DNA from: Paenacidovorax caeni | GTDB lineage: Bacteria; Pseudomonadota; Gammaproteobacteria; Burkholderiales; Burkholderiaceae_C | Assembly (NCBI RefSeq): GCF_001298675.1 | Contig: NZ_CYIG01000012.1 | Span: forward strand, 1-64,000 | DNA: 64,000 nt | Direction: 5' to 3' | In this document: positions 44,109 to 56,991 of the stretch, one piece after another | How the letters are laid out: the number at the start of each line of letters is the position of its first letter | Position numbering within the stretch: the stretch's first letter is position 1 | Notes under the pieces: generated by a model | The model's database searches: none | Told to the model about the DNA's origin: nothing | The model's input: the letters and a program-made list of their open reading frames with translations, nothing else | Position numbers and translations under genes: made by a program

Positions 44109-46068
44109 TACGAGGAAGCCTGGGCGGCTTCAAGCGTTTCGATCTCCGAGGACAGCACCAGCCAGCGCTCCTCCAGCGTTTCGATTTCGTCCCCGCAGGC
44201 CTTCAGGCGCCGGCCACAGTCGGCGATCTCGGTGGGCGGAAGCGGTTCAGTCAGGCGCTGCTCGAGCTGCGCCTTCTCCGCACCGAGCTGCGCCAGGCGC
44301 TTGTCCACCTGCTCCAGCTCGCGCTTGAAGGGTTTGGTTTTCTCGGCCAGCTGCTGGCGGGCCAGCGCACTGGCCTTGCGCTGCTCGCGGCCATCCCGCG
44401 CCAGCGGTGCCGTAGCCGCCGCGGGGGCGCTCGGTTCGGCGGTGGCGCGGGCCAGCTCGCGCAGGCGCCGGGCTTCTTCCAGCAGGTAGCGCTGGTAGTC
44501 GTCCAGGTCGCCGTCGAACGGGCCGACCTGGCCGCGTCCCACCAGCCAGAACTCGTCGCACACGGCGCGCAGCAGGGCGCGGTCGTGGCTGACCAGCATG
44601 ACGGTGCCCTCGAACTCGTTGAGCGCCATTGACAGCGCCTCGCGCGTCGCCAGGTCGAGGTGGTTGGTAGGCTCGTCGAGCAGCAGCAGGTTGGGGCGCT
44701 GCCACACGATCATGGCCAGTACCAGGCGCGCCTTTTCGCCGCCGCTCATGCTGCCCACGGCCTGCTGCACCATGTCGCCGCTGAAGTTGAAGCTGCCCAG
44801 GAAATTGCGCAGGTCCTGCTCGCGCGCGTCCACGCCCAGCGTGCGCGCCAGCCGCACCATGTGGCCCAACGGGTGGTCGTCGCCGTGCAGCACGTCCAGC
44901 TCCTGCTGCGCGAAGTAGCCAATCGACAGGCCCTTGCCCTCGGTCACCTTGCCGCCCAGCGGCGGCATCATGCGCGCGATGGTTTTCACCAGCGTGGACT
45001 TGCCCTGGCCGTTGGCGCCCAGGATGCCGATGCGCTGGCCCGCCAGCACCGTGCGGTTGACGCCGCGCAGGATGGTGGTGGGCGTGCCGCCGTCCGCGGG
45101 CGGGTAACCGAAGGCCGCGTCGCTGATGGCCAGCATGGGGTTGGGCAGGTTCGGCGGCTCCTTGAACTCGAAGGTGAAATCGGCGCTGGCCAGCACGGGC
45201 GCGATTTTCTCCATGCGCTCCAGCGCCTTGACGCGGCTTTGCGCCTGCTTGGCCTTGGTGGCCTTGGCCTTGAAGCGGTCGATGAACTTCTGCAGGTGCG
45301 CGATCTTCGTTTGCTGGCGCTCGTAGGCCGCCTGCTGCAGCGTGAGCTGCTGCGCGCGCAGTTCCTCGAACTGGCTGTAGTTGCCGCCGTAGCGTGTGAG
45401 CTGCGCGTTGTCGATGTGCAGCGTGACCTGGGTCACGGCGTCGAGGAATTCGCGGTCGTGGCTGATGACGACCAGCGTGCCCTCGTAGCGCTGCAGCCAG
45501 GCTTCGAGCCAGACCAGCGCGTCCAGGTCCAGGTGGTTGGTCGGTTCGTCGAGCAGCAGCAGGTCGCTCGGGCACATCAGCGCGCGCGCCAGCTGCAGGC
45601 GCATGCGCCAGCCGCCCGAGAAGCTGTTGACCGGGCGTTCCAGCTCGTGCACCTGAAAGCCCAGGCCCAGGATCAGTGCCTGCGCGCGCGCGGCGGCGTC
45701 GTGCGCGCCCGCGTCGTGCAAGTCGGAATGCGCCTGGGCAATGGCCATGCCGTCGCCCGCCTGTTCGGCTTTTTGCAGCGCCAGGCGCAGCGCCAGCAGG
45801 CGCGTGTCGCCGTCGAGCACGAAGGCGGTGGCCGGCTCGGCGGTTTCGGGCATGTGCTGCGCCACCTGCGCCATGCGCCACTGCGGCGGCAGGAAGAAGT
45901 CGCCGCCGTCTTCGTGCAGCGAGCCGTTGAGCAGCGCGAACAGGGTGGATTTGCCGGCGCCGTTGCGGCCCACCAGGCCGACTTTTTCGCCGGGGTTGAT
46001 GGTGGCGGAAACGCCATCCAGAAGCACCTTGGCGCTGCGGCGCAAGGTGACGTTCTTCAGTGTGATCA

Positions 46069-46069
<1 letters not shown>
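44108..46069 (-). CDS. ABC-F family ATPase (Uup/YheS-type)
   Basis: A soluble protein of 653 residues with two ABC ATPase domains and no membrane segments, the ABC-F layout; these act on ribosomes. Walker A motifs are GRNGAGKST near 38 and GANGQGKST near 345, signatures are NSFSGGWRMRL and GSMSGGEKARL, and LLLLDEPTNHLDL occurs twice. The linker between domains is rich in Lys and Gln, and a C-terminal coiled coil (about 555-653) resembles YheS. The ATG at 46069 overlaps the prmB stop by one base (TGATG), so translation is coupled to a ribosomal-protein methyltransferase, which fits a ribosome-linked role. Confidence 0.9.
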
Positions 46070-49353
<3,284 letters not shown>

Positions 49354-49394
49354 GAGGAATGTCTCCTTTCGAGGGCCGCAGGGGGGGCTGTGCG

Positions 49395-50219
49395 TCAGTC
49401 GCGCAGCAGGTCGTTCAGGCTGGTTTTGGCGCGGGTTTGTGCGTCGACGCGCTTGACGATGATGGCCGCGTACAGGCTGTACTTGCCGCCATCCTTGGGC
49501 AGGCTGCCGCTGATGACCACCGAGCCTGCGGGCACGCGGCCATAGCTGACCTCGCCCGTGGCGCGGTCGTAGATCGGGGTGCTCTGGCCGATGTACACGC
49601 CCATGGAGATCACGGAGTTTTCCTCCACGATCACGCCTTCGACGATTTCCGAGCGCGCGCCGATGAAGCAGTTGTCCTCGATGATGGTCGGGTTGGCCTG
49701 CAGCGGCTCCAGCACGCCGCCCAGTCCCACGCCGCCGGAGAGGTGCACGTTCTTGCCCACCTGCGCGCAGGAACCGACGGTAGCCCAGGTATCGACCATG
49801 GTGCCTTCGTCGACGTAGGCGCCGATGTTGACGTACGAGGGCATCAGGATCGCGCCCTTGGCAATGAAGCTGCCACGGCGCGCCACGGCGGGGGGCACCA
49901 CGCGCACGCCAGTGGCCGCCAGCTCCTCGGCGCTGAGGCCGGCAAACTTGGTCGGCACCTTGTCGTAGAAGCCCAGGTCACCGGCGTTGATGGCCACGTT
50001 GTCATTCAGGCGGAAGGACAGCAGCACCGCCTTCTTGATCCATTGGTGCACCGTCCACTGGCCCACGCCTTCGCGGGTGGCCACGCGCAGGCGGCCAGCG
50101 TCGAGTTCGCGGATGACGTGCTCGACGGCGTCACGCACTTCCTGCGGGGCGGACTGGGAAGAAATGGCGGCGCGCTGCTCCCAGGCAGCGTCGATGATGG
50201 TTTGCAGTTGTTGGCTCAT
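49395..50219 (-). CDS. dapD: 2,3,4,5-tetrahydropyridine-2,6-dicarboxylate N-succinyltransferase
   Basis: Adds succinyl from succinyl-CoA to tetrahydrodipicolinate in the succinylase branch of lysine synthesis. The 274-residue protein has a left-handed beta-helix of hexapeptide repeats (about 105-230, visible as [21 protein letters not shown], then [31 protein letters not shown]). It lies nine bases after the dapC stop and 41 bases before pilU, in the same transcript. Confidence 0.96.
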   Translation of the reverse strand: MSQQLQTIIDAAWEQRAAISSQSAPQEVRDAVEHVIRELDAGRLRVATREGVGQWTVHQWIKKAVLLSFRLNDNVAINAGDLGFYDKVPTKFAGLSAEELAATGVRVVPPAVARRGSFIAKGAILMPSYVNIGAYVDEGTMVDTWATVGSCAQVGKNVHLSGGVGLGGVLEPLQANPTIIEDNCFIGARSEIVEGVIVEENSVISMGVYIGQSTPIYDRATGEVSYGRVPAGSVVISGSLPKDGGKYSLYAAIIVKRVDAQTRAKTSLNDLLRD

Positions 50220-50228
50220 GGGAGCGGC

Positions 50229-51434
50229 TCAATGGGTGTGGGATTGGATGAATTGCACGATGCGTGCAGCGGCCTCGACACATTCCGAGGTTTCGGCCAC
50301 GAGGGCCATGCGCACACGTTGCGCGCCGGGATTGATGCCTGCGCTGTCGCGCGCCAGGTAGCTACCCGGCAGCACGGTGACATTGTATTGAGCCAGCAGC
50401 GCACGGGCGAACTCAGCGTCGCTCATGCCCAGGTGATCGGGCACCTTGGCCCAGAGGTAGAAGCCTGCGTCGGGCAGGGCCACTTCCATCACCGCGGACA
50501 GCATGGGCGTGACTTGGGTGAACTTCTCGCGGTACAGCGCGCGGTTTTCTGCCACGTGGGCTTCGTCATTCCAGGCAGCGATGCTGGCACCCTGAACCGC
50601 AGGGCCCATGGCGCTGCCGTGGTAGGTGCGGTACAGCAAGAAGGACTGGATGAGCGCAGGATCGCCAGCGACGAAGCCGCTGCGCAGGCCTGGCACGTTG
50701 CTGCGCTTGGACAGGCTGGTGAATGCAATCAGCCGGCGGTAGTCCGACCGGCCCAGCTTGGCGGCGGCTTCCAGGCCGCCCAGCGGGGGCTCACCCTGAA
50801 AGTAGATTTCGCTATAGCACTCGTCGGAAGCGATGACAAAGCCGTAGCGGTCGCTCAGTGCGAAAAGTTTTTCCCATTCGGTCAGCGGCATGACTGCGCC
50901 CGTCGGGTTGCCGGGTGAGCAGACGAACAGCAGCTGCGTGGTTTGCCAGACGGATTCCGGCACGCTGTCCCAGTCCACAGCGAAATTCCGCGCGGGGTCG
51001 CTGGGGGCGTACCAAGGCGTGGCGCCGGCTAACAGCGCGGCGCCTTCGTAGATTTGGTAGAAAGGGTTGGGGCACACCACCGTGGCCCCGGGGCGTGAGG
51101 CGTCGATCACGGTTTGGGCAAAGGCAAACAGCGCCTCGCGCGAACCGTTGATGGGCAGCACTTGCGTGTCGGGGTTAACGGCTACGCCGTAGCGGCGCTG
51201 CAGCCAGCCGGCACAAGCCTGGCGTAAACGCGGCTCGCCTGCCGTGCTGGGGTAGTTTGCCAACCCCGCCAAGCTCTGTACCAGGGCTTGCTGGATGAAG
51301 GCCGGGGTGGGGTGGCGCGGCTCGCCCATGCCCAGGCTGATGGGGCGAAGCTGGGCGGGCGGGGTAACCCCCGCGAACAGTTGCCGCAAGCGCTCGAACG
51401 GGTAGGGCTGGAGTTTGGAGAGCAGGGGATTCAT
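50229..51434 (-). CDS. dapC: Succinyldiaminopimelate transaminase
   Basis: PLP aminotransferase that converts N-succinyl-2-amino-6-ketopimelate to succinyl-diaminopimelate. The 401-residue class I/II aminotransferase has NPFYQIYEGAALLAG, SPGNPTGAVMP near 175, SDECYSEIYFQGEPP and the PLP lysine in FTSLSKRSNVPGLRSGF near 250. It heads the operon dapC-dapD-pilU-dapE-prmB-ABC-F on the minus strand and is divergent from the chemoreceptor gene at 51630. Confidence 0.94.
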   Translation of the reverse strand: MNPLLSKLQPYPFERLRQLFAGVTPPAQLRPISLGMGEPRHPTPAFIQQALVQSLAGLANYPSTAGEPRLRQACAGWLQRRYGVAVNPDTQVLPINGSREALFAFAQTVIDASRPGATVVCPNPFYQIYEGAALLAGATPWYAPSDPARNFAVDWDSVPESVWQTTQLLFVCSPGNPTGAVMPLTEWEKLFALSDRYGFVIASDECYSEIYFQGEPPLGGLEAAAKLGRSDYRRLIAFTSLSKRSNVPGLRSGFVAGDPALIQSFLLYRTYHGSAMGPAVQGASIAAWNDEAHVAENRALYREKFTQVTPMLSAVMEVALPDAGFYLWAKVPDHLGMSDAEFARALLAQYNVTVLPGSYLARDSAGINPGAQRVRMALVAETSECVEAAARIVQFIQSHTH

Positions 51435-51629
51435 GGGCCGCCATTATCGTGGCAATGGCAGTCTGCCCCGGTGGCGCGCAGCACGCGTGGCGGTGTGTCA
51501 AATGGCGGCGAGAGCCCCTCGGTGCAGCCGCCGTGTCAAGGCGGTGTAAGCGGTACGCCCCTAGCATCGGCATTGGCCTTAGATATGACCAATGCGCTCG
51601 CGAGGCGCTGTGGCAAGGAGACAACGACG

Positions 51630-53126
51630 ATGGCTGGTTTTTCTGTCCTACGGCCTGGGGTCGGGCTGATGCGGCGTTTGCCCCTTGGGGGCAAGCTGGC
51701 ACTGGTGGCGGGCGCCTTGGGCTGCGCGCTTGTGGCGACGGCCTGGCTGCAGGGCGCCGCCGCATGGGGGGCCGCTGGCGTGGGCGCAGCGCTGGCCGCA
51801 TACCTCATCTTGTCGCTGTATGCGAGCCAAGCCAGCAGCCTGGCACACATCACGCGCGTTATGGAGCAGGTTACGCGCGGTGACCTGCGTGCCCGTGCGG
51901 AAATCCGCGGGGATGACGAGCTGGCGCGGATGGCGGGCCTGCTCGATGGCATGGTGCGCACGCTGTCCGCCATGGTGGCAGACATCCGCAGCAATGCCGC
52001 GCTGGTGGCCCATGCGGGGGAAAGTCTGGCGCACGACAGCCGCGCTTTGGCCGAACGCACGGAGCAGCAGGCCGCGAGCCTGGAGCAGACGGCGGCCAGC
52101 GTCGATACCCTGTCGGCTGCCGTGCAGAACAATGCCGAGACAGCCCAAAGCGCTGACCAGCGCGCCACCCAGGTACGTGACGCGGCCCAGGCGGGTACCC
52201 AGGCCATGGAGCGTGCCGTGCACTCGGTGCAGGGCATTCAGCAGAGCGCGCGACGCATGAACGAGATCATCGGCGTGATCGACAGCATCGCCTTTCAGAC
52301 CAACATCCTGGCTTTGAACGCTGCGGTGGAGGCCGCGCGCGCGGGCGAGCAGGGCCGCGGTTTTGCCGTGGTGGCTTCCGAGGTGCGCTCGCTGGCGCAG
52401 CGCTCAGGCGCCGCGGCACGCGAGATACGCCAGCTTATCGGCAGTTCTGTGCAGCATGTGGAAGCCAGCGCGGACATGATCCGCACGGCGGGCGAAGGCA
52501 TCGCCAGCATGACGGGGGGCATCCGCGTGGTGGCGGCGAACATGACAGACATCGCCGAGTCCGGACGCAAGCAGAACCAGGGGTTGGCTGAAATCGGCAC
52601 AGCGGTGCAGCAGCTCGACCAGATCACCCAGAGCAACGCCCGCATGGTGGGCGAGGCCGTGCTCCGTGCCGAAGCGCTGGAGCGGCGTGCGGCCACGCTT
52701 TCCAGCGCCGTCGCGGCTTTTCAGCTGCAGCAGGGGACGGCCGAGGAAGCTCAGGCCCTGGTGCTGCGGGCCGTGGCGCTGGGCCGGCAGCTGGGAGCAG
52801 GCGCAGGGCTGCTGCGCAGCGTGACCGACAAAGCCCAAGACTTCCACGACCGCGACATGTATGTCTTTGTGCTGGATCGCGGGGGGGCCTACCTCGCCTT
52901 CGGCGGCAACGAAGCCAAGGTGGGTACGCGGGTGCAAGACATCGTCGGGGTGGACGGCGCGCGTCTGCTGGCGGATATATGGGAACAGGCAGATCGCGGG
53001 CCGGGCTGGGTGGAATATGACATTACCAACCCACTGACTGGGAAGGTGCAGACCAAGATGTCGTTCGTGCACGCCCTTGGTGATTGGGTGCTCGGTTGCG
53101 GCGTCTACAAGTCGTTCTCGGGGTAG
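51630..53126 (+). CDS. Methyl-accepting chemotaxis protein with C-terminal Cache domain
   Basis: A 498-residue chemoreceptor-like protein. Two membrane segments at about 20-37 and 44-62 are joined by a very short loop, so there is almost no periplasmic part. A HAMP domain follows (about 60-115), then the signalling coiled coil with the conserved tip [33 protein letters not shown] (given here in part: [16 protein letters not shown]). After it comes a Cache-like sensor at about 380-498 ([18 protein letters not shown], then [14 protein letters not shown]). Cache domains are normally periplasmic and N-terminal; here it is in the cytoplasm at the end. A clear AAGGAG precedes the ATG. Confidence 0.88.
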   Translation: MAGFSVLRPGVGLMRRLPLGGKLALVAGALGCALVATAWLQGAAAWGAAGVGAALAAYLILSLYASQASSLAHITRVMEQVTRGDLRARAEIRGDDELARMAGLLDGMVRTLSAMVADIRSNAALVAHAGESLAHDSRALAERTEQQAASLEQTAASVDTLSAAVQNNAETAQSADQRATQVRDAAQAGTQAMERAVHSVQGIQQSARRMNEIIGVIDSIAFQTNILALNAAVEAARAGEQGRGFAVVASEVRSLAQRSGAAAREIRQLIGSSVQHVEASADMIRTAGEGIASMTGGIRVVAANMTDIAESGRKQNQGLAEIGTAVQQLDQITQSNARMVGEAVLRAEALERRAATLSSAVAAFQLQQGTAEEAQALVLRAVALGRQLGAGAGLLRSVTDKAQDFHDRDMYVFVLDRGGAYLAFGGNEAKVGTRVQDIVGVDGARLLADIWEQADRGPGWVEYDITNPLTGKVQTKMSFVHALGDWVLGCGVYKSFSG

Positions 53127-53752
53127 GAGCGGCGGGCCCGGGCGCGTGCCAGCGCCGCAGCGATCACCGATTGTTTGGCGGCCGCCTCATCAGGCACCAC
53201 CGGCCTTGCTGGGGGGGCTTGGCGCGCCAGGCGCGTTTGGCGTTGCGCATAGCGCAGGCGCGCTGCGTCGGCTTGCGCGGGTGACCACGCGGCCCAGCCA
53301 GTAGCGCCCGCGCTCGCCTCTTCCAGACCGATGCAATCGACAGGGCATACCGGCACGCACAGTTCGCAGCCCGTGCAGTGGGCGGCAATCACTGTGTGCA
53401 TGTACTTGTTTGCGCCCAGGATGGCATCGGTCGGGCAGGCCTGGATGCACAGCGTGCAGCCAATGCACCAGGCTTCGTCAATGACGGCCAGCGTGCGCGG
53501 CCCCTCGTGGCCGTGTGCGGGGTTGAGCGGTTCAGCGGGCTGGCCCGTCAGGGCAGCAAGGCGGCGTACCCCTTCGATGCCCCCGGGAGGGCACTGGTTG
53601 ATGGGAGCGCTCTCGCTGGCGATGGCGCGCGCGTAGCCCGCGCAGTCAGGGAAGCCGCAGCGTGTGCACTGGGTTTGCGGCAGGGCCGCCTCCAGGCGGG
53701 CCAGCAGCAGATCGGCAGACCCGCCGCGGCGGCCCTGGCCGGAGCCACTCAC
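53105..53752 (-). CDS. rnfB: RnfB-like ferredoxin, stand-alone
   Basis: A 215-residue iron-sulphur protein. It has an N-terminal cluster region ([16 protein letters not shown], with a further Cys in NQCPPGG) and two 4Fe-4S ferredoxin motifs, [12 protein letters not shown] near 95 and [12 protein letters not shown] near 125. This is the RnfB/RsxB pattern, but the N-terminal membrane helix is absent and no rnfA, C, D, G or E gene is near, so it may be a free electron carrier. A GTG start overlaps the phaZ stop by four bases, and its 3' end overlaps the convergent chemoreceptor gene by 22 bases. Confidence 0.85.
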   Translation of the reverse strand: MSGSGQGRRGGSADLLLARLEAALPQTQCTRCGFPDCAGYARAIASESAPINQCPPGGIEGVRRLAALTGQPAEPLNPAHGHEGPRTLAVIDEAWCIGCTLCIQACPTDAILGANKYMHTVIAAHCTGCELCVPVCPVDCIGLEEASAGATGWAAWSPAQADAARLRYAQRQTRLARQAPPARPVVPDEAAAKQSVIAAALARARARRSYPENDL

Positions 53753-55146
53753 GCCTTGCGGGCCGGGCGCCGGGCGCGTGCCTGGGGAGCGGCCGTCACG
53801 GCGGCGGCAGGCATCGGCGCTTCTTCCGCGGCCGAGGTGCTGGAGGCGGCGCCAGTGGTCGGGCGCTGCCCAGCCTGTGCGCTGGATTCGTTGGCGCGAA
53901 TGAAGTCGCGCACCTGCGGATACACAACCTCGCGCCAGCGGCGGCCGCTGAAGATGCCATAGTGGCCCGCGCCCTTGACTTCAAGATGGCGCTGCTCGCG
54001 GTCTTGCAGTCCGGTGCACAGGTCATGCGCTGCGCGTGTCTGGCCGGAGCCAGAGATATCGTCCAGCTCGCCTTCGATGGTCAGCAGGGCCGTGGTGCGG
54101 ATGTCCTGTGGGCGCACGCGTTCGACCTGGCCCTCGGGCGAACGCACGTCCCAGGTGCCGTTGACCAGCTTGAAGTCCTGGAACACGGTGGCGATGGTCT
54201 CCAGATAATAGTCAGCATCCATGTCGAGCACGGCGTTGTACTCGTCGTAGAACTTGCGGTGCGCCTCGGCGCTGGCATCGTCGCCCTTGACCAGGTCCTT
54301 GAAGTAGTCGTAGTGGCTGGTGGCGTGGCGGTCCGGGTTCATGGCCACGAAGCCTGTGTGCTGCAGGAAACCCGGGTACACGCGGCGGCCGGCACCAGGG
54401 TAGTTCTCGGGCACGCGGTAGATCACGTTGTTCTCGAACCACTGGAAGCTGCGCTGCACCGCCAAGTCGTTCACCGCCGTGGGCGAGCGGCGTGCGTCGA
54501 TGGGGCCGCCCATCATGGTCATCGACAGGGGAGTTTTCTCCCCCCGGCTGGCCATCAGCGAGACGGCGGCCAGCACCGGCACCGTGGGCTGGCACACGCT
54601 CATGATGTGGCAGTTGCCATAGACGCTCTGCAGGTGGCGGATGAATTCCTGCACGTAGTTGACGTAGTCGTCCAGGTGGAACTCGCCGTCCTCCATAGGC
54701 ACCAGGCGCGCGTTCTTCCAGTCGGTGATGTAAACCTTGTGGTCCTTGAGCATGGCGCGCACGGTGTCGCGCAGCAGCGTGGCGTAGTGGCCCGACAGCG
54801 GCGCCACGACCAGTACCACAGGCTGAACCTTGAGCTTGGCCAGCGTGGCCGGGTCGTCGGAGAAGCGTTTGAAGCGGCGCAGCTCGCAGAAGGGCTTGTC
54901 CATCTCGATGCGCTCGTGGATCGCCACGCCCACGCCATCCACATCCACCGTGGTGATACCGAATGCGGGCTTTTCATAGTCCTTGCCCAGGCGGTACAGC
55001 AGGTCGTAACCCGCGGCCACGCGTTGCGCGAGCGGGGTCTGGCCCAGGGGGGAGAGGGGGTTGCTGTAGAGCTTGGCGGCGGCCTGCGCGAAATCGGCGA
55101 ACGGCTCCATCAGCGAGCGCTGGGCTTCATAGATCTGGTACAGCAT
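53749..55146 (-). CDS. phaZ: Intracellular poly(3-hydroxybutyrate) depolymerase
   Basis: Breaks down stored PHB, opposite in effect to phaCAB in this window. The 465-residue protein matches the intracellular PhaZ family: the nucleophile Cys in [17 protein letters not shown], the Asp region [12 protein letters not shown] and the His in [15 protein letters not shown]. It lacks a signal peptide. The ATG at 55146 gives [16 protein letters not shown], the usual start; an upstream in-frame ATG would add 11 residues. The C-terminal 60 residues are Ala/Pro-rich and basic. It overlaps rnfB by four bases. Confidence 0.93.
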   Translation of the reverse strand: MLYQIYEAQRSLMEPFADFAQAAAKLYSNPLSPLGQTPLAQRVAAGYDLLYRLGKDYEKPAFGITTVDVDGVGVAIHERIEMDKPFCELRRFKRFSDDPATLAKLKVQPVVLVVAPLSGHYATLLRDTVRAMLKDHKVYITDWKNARLVPMEDGEFHLDDYVNYVQEFIRHLQSVYGNCHIMSVCQPTVPVLAAVSLMASRGEKTPLSMTMMGGPIDARRSPTAVNDLAVQRSFQWFENNVIYRVPENYPGAGRRVYPGFLQHTGFVAMNPDRHATSHYDYFKDLVKGDDASAEAHRKFYDEYNAVLDMDADYYLETIATVFQDFKLVNGTWDVRSPEGQVERVRPQDIRTTALLTIEGELDDISGSGQTRAAHDLCTGLQDREQRHLEVKGAGHYGIFSGRRWREVVYPQVRDFIRANESSAQAGQRPTTGAASSTSAAEEAPMPAAAVTAAPQARARRPARKA

Positions 55147-55249
55147 GGGGTCTTGGAGTGTGTTTATGTTGCACTGCAATATAACAGCAGAAGCCGGTTT
55201 GTGTCATGTTGTGTCCGTGACACGCGCGCAGCACGGCGACGCCTTTTAG

Positions 55250-55513
55250 GAGCCTGTTTACGATCTTTTAATGCTGCCCGTTGCCCCGCAAAAGTGGCAG
55301 CTGCAAGGCGCAAAGCGCAGCCGGGCTGGTGGCCCGGCGAGCATTTGCAACGCCGCAGATGCCACTTTTGCGGAGCAACCCTTCGGGCAAGGCAGCAAAA
55401 GCCGCACTCGTCGTTGCGCACCTTGGCCAGGCCACCAGCATGGCCTGCGGTACGCGCCTAGATTGCGGCTTTTGCTGCCTTGCGGGCACCATGAAAAGAT
55501 CGTAAACAGGCTC
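55250..55513 (+). mobile_element. 264-bp MITE-like element with 20-bp inverted ends
   Basis: The left end GAGCCTGTTTACGATCTTTT (55250-55269) and the right end AAAAGATCGTAAACAGGCTC (55494-55513) are perfect inverted repeats. Inside, CCGCAAAAGTGGCA (55286-55299) and TGCCACTTTTGCGG (55360-55373) form another perfect inverted pair. There is no frame that could encode a transposase, so it would have to move with a transposase from elsewhere that recognises these ends. The flanks read TTAG and TAAG; a clear target duplication is not visible beyond a possible TA. A decayed copy is at 23008-23152. Confidence 0.85.
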
Positions 55514-55580
55514 TAAGGGCGCAAATGACTATGCCAGCCCGACGGCGATCGCGTGCGAAGCGGGTAGTAAAAACTGCGCT

Positions 55581-55610
55581 GGCGACAGGGGTGGGAGAAC
55601 CCCTATCGCC
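55581..55610. terminator. Hairpin, possible dusA terminator
   Basis: GGCGA pairs with TCGCC and AGGGGT with ACCCCT around a short loop, leaving one mismatch. T-rich stretches follow on both sides (CTGTTTTT on plus, AGCGCAGTTTTT on minus), so it may act for the minus-strand dusA transcript or for an unseen plus-strand RNA. Confidence 0.55.
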
Positions 55611-55612
55611 CT

Positions 55613-55676
55613 GTTTTTGCTTTATTTTCAATAGCGCCTGGCGCTTTACCCAAGCGGGCTAGACGCTCATTTGGCT
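55613..55676 (+). repeat. Dispersed palindromic element, copy 16
   Basis: Reads TTTTCAATAGCGCCTGGCGC, then TTTACCCAAGCGGGCTAGAC and GCTCATTTGG. Its right edge reaches the dusA stop codon (55676-55678). Confidence 0.82.
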
Positions 55677-56680
55677 CATATTTCGGTAGGCGGTTTTACA
55701 ACCGGCTGGCGGCGTGCCTGCGCCATGACCTCGCGCGCCGGCAATTGCTTCAGACGGTGGTCACTCCAGACCTGACGCCAGCGCCGCGCGCCCGGCAGGC
55801 CGTTGCGTAGACCCAGCATGTGGCGCGCGATGGCATACCAGGGGGTGCCGTGGCTGCGTGCCTCGCGCTCCATGTAGTCCACCATGGCTTCTTCGATGCC
55901 CTCGCGTGTCAGGGCGCGGTCTACGCCACCCAGGTGCAGCGTGTCCCAGCGGGCGAGCCACCAGGGGTTGTGGTACGCCTCTCGTCCCACCATCACGCCG
56001 TCAAGCACGGCGAGCTGCTCTTGCACGGCCGCGTCGGTCTGGAAACCGCCGTTGATGGCGATGGTGAGGTGCGGGAAGTCGCGCTTGAGCTGCGCGGCCA
56101 CGGCGTAGCGCAACGGAGGGATCTCGCGGTTCTCCTTGGGCGACAAACCCTTGAGCCAGGCATTGCGTGCATGCACGATGAACACGCGGCAGCCCGCCTC
56201 GGCCACGGTGCCGACGAAGTCGCGCACGAAACCATAGTCCTCGCGCTGGTCGATGCCTATGCGGTGCTTGACCGTGACGGGCACGCTCACTGCGTCCACC
56301 ATGGCCTTGACACAGTCGGCCACAAGCTGGGGCTCGTTCATGAGGCAGGCGCCGAAAGCCCCGCGTTGCACGCGCTCGCTCGGGCAGCCACAGTTGAGGT
56401 TGATCTCGTCGTAGCCCCACTGCTGGCCCAGGCGCGCGCAGTGCGCCAGGTCTTGCGGCTCGCTGCCGCCCAGTTGCAGCGCCACGGGGTGTTCCGCCGC
56501 ATCGAAGCGCAGGTGCCGCGCCACATCGCCATGCAGCAGCGCGCCCGTGGTCACCATCTCGGTGTAGAGCAAGGCGTGGTGCGACAGCAGGCGGTGCAGG
56601 TAGCGGCAGTGGCGGTCGGTCCAGTCGAGCATGGGGGCGACGGACATGCGCCAAGGGTGGGTTTGTGTGTTCTCTGGCAT
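55676..56680 (-). CDS. dusA: tRNA-dihydrouridine(20/20a) synthase
   Basis: FMN enzyme that reduces uridine 20 and 20a in the tRNA D-loop. The 334-residue protein has SVAPMLDWTDRHCRYLHRLL at the N-terminus, the catalytic Cys in NLNCGCPSERVQRGAFGACLM near 95-115, VTVKHRIGIDQ and the C-terminal GLRNGLPGARRWRQVWSD typical of DusA rather than DusB or DusC. It is divergent from pntA. Confidence 0.93.
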   Translation of the reverse strand: MPENTQTHPWRMSVAPMLDWTDRHCRYLHRLLSHHALLYTEMVTTGALLHGDVARHLRFDAAEHPVALQLGGSEPQDLAHCARLGQQWGYDEINLNCGCPSERVQRGAFGACLMNEPQLVADCVKAMVDAVSVPVTVKHRIGIDQREDYGFVRDFVGTVAEAGCRVFIVHARNAWLKGLSPKENREIPPLRYAVAAQLKRDFPHLTIAINGGFQTDAAVQEQLAVLDGVMVGREAYHNPWWLARWDTLHLGGVDRALTREGIEEAMVDYMEREARSHGTPWYAIARHMLGLRNGLPGARRWRQVWSDHRLKQLPAREVMAQARRQPVVKPPTEI

Positions 56681-56991
56681 GCGGATTCAGGGGGGGGGGA
56701 ATTGCACCGCTGTCACCTGGGTGCGGAGCCTTGTCAGCGGCGTGTAATGTTTTGTTAAGCTCTCTGCCAAGCCGCGAGGGGGGGCAGGTCACCACCAGAG
56801 GCTACAAGGAAGAAAGAAAGGGCGTTCCGCCATTTTAGAAATCCTGGGGCGCACCATCACGTCTCCAGGCCGGCGGACGGGGCGTAACAAGCGCCAGGTT
56901 GCACTGCTTTTTTCTTGCCCCTGTCCCTTGCCGTACGCGAGCCCCGCTGTGGGCTTGGCACTAGGATCACCGCAATTTTAGGAAACGTCTC
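56681..56991. promoter_or_regulatory. Divergent intergenic region dusA/pntA
   Basis: A gap of 311 bases that must hold the promoters for dusA and for pntAB. A run of ten G follows the dusA start side. I cannot name a promoter with confidence, and no gene or hairpin stands out; AGGAAA at about 56979 is the likely ribosome site for pntA. Confidence 0.4.

Larger units (their letters stand above)
55147..55675. other. Intergenic region with a MITE-like element
   Basis: This 529-base gap between the phaZ start and the dusA stop contains about 100 bases that must include the phaZ promoter, the 264-bp MITE-like element (55250-55513), a strong hairpin (55581-55610) and a dispersed palindromic element at 55613-55676. 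No open frame is convincing. Confidence 0.75.

Noticed and set aside
55515-55612. A small RNA gene between the MITE and the hairpin at 55581
   Set aside because: The hairpin with T run would suit a small RNA, but no promoter can be recognised and the hairpin fits equally as the dusA terminator.
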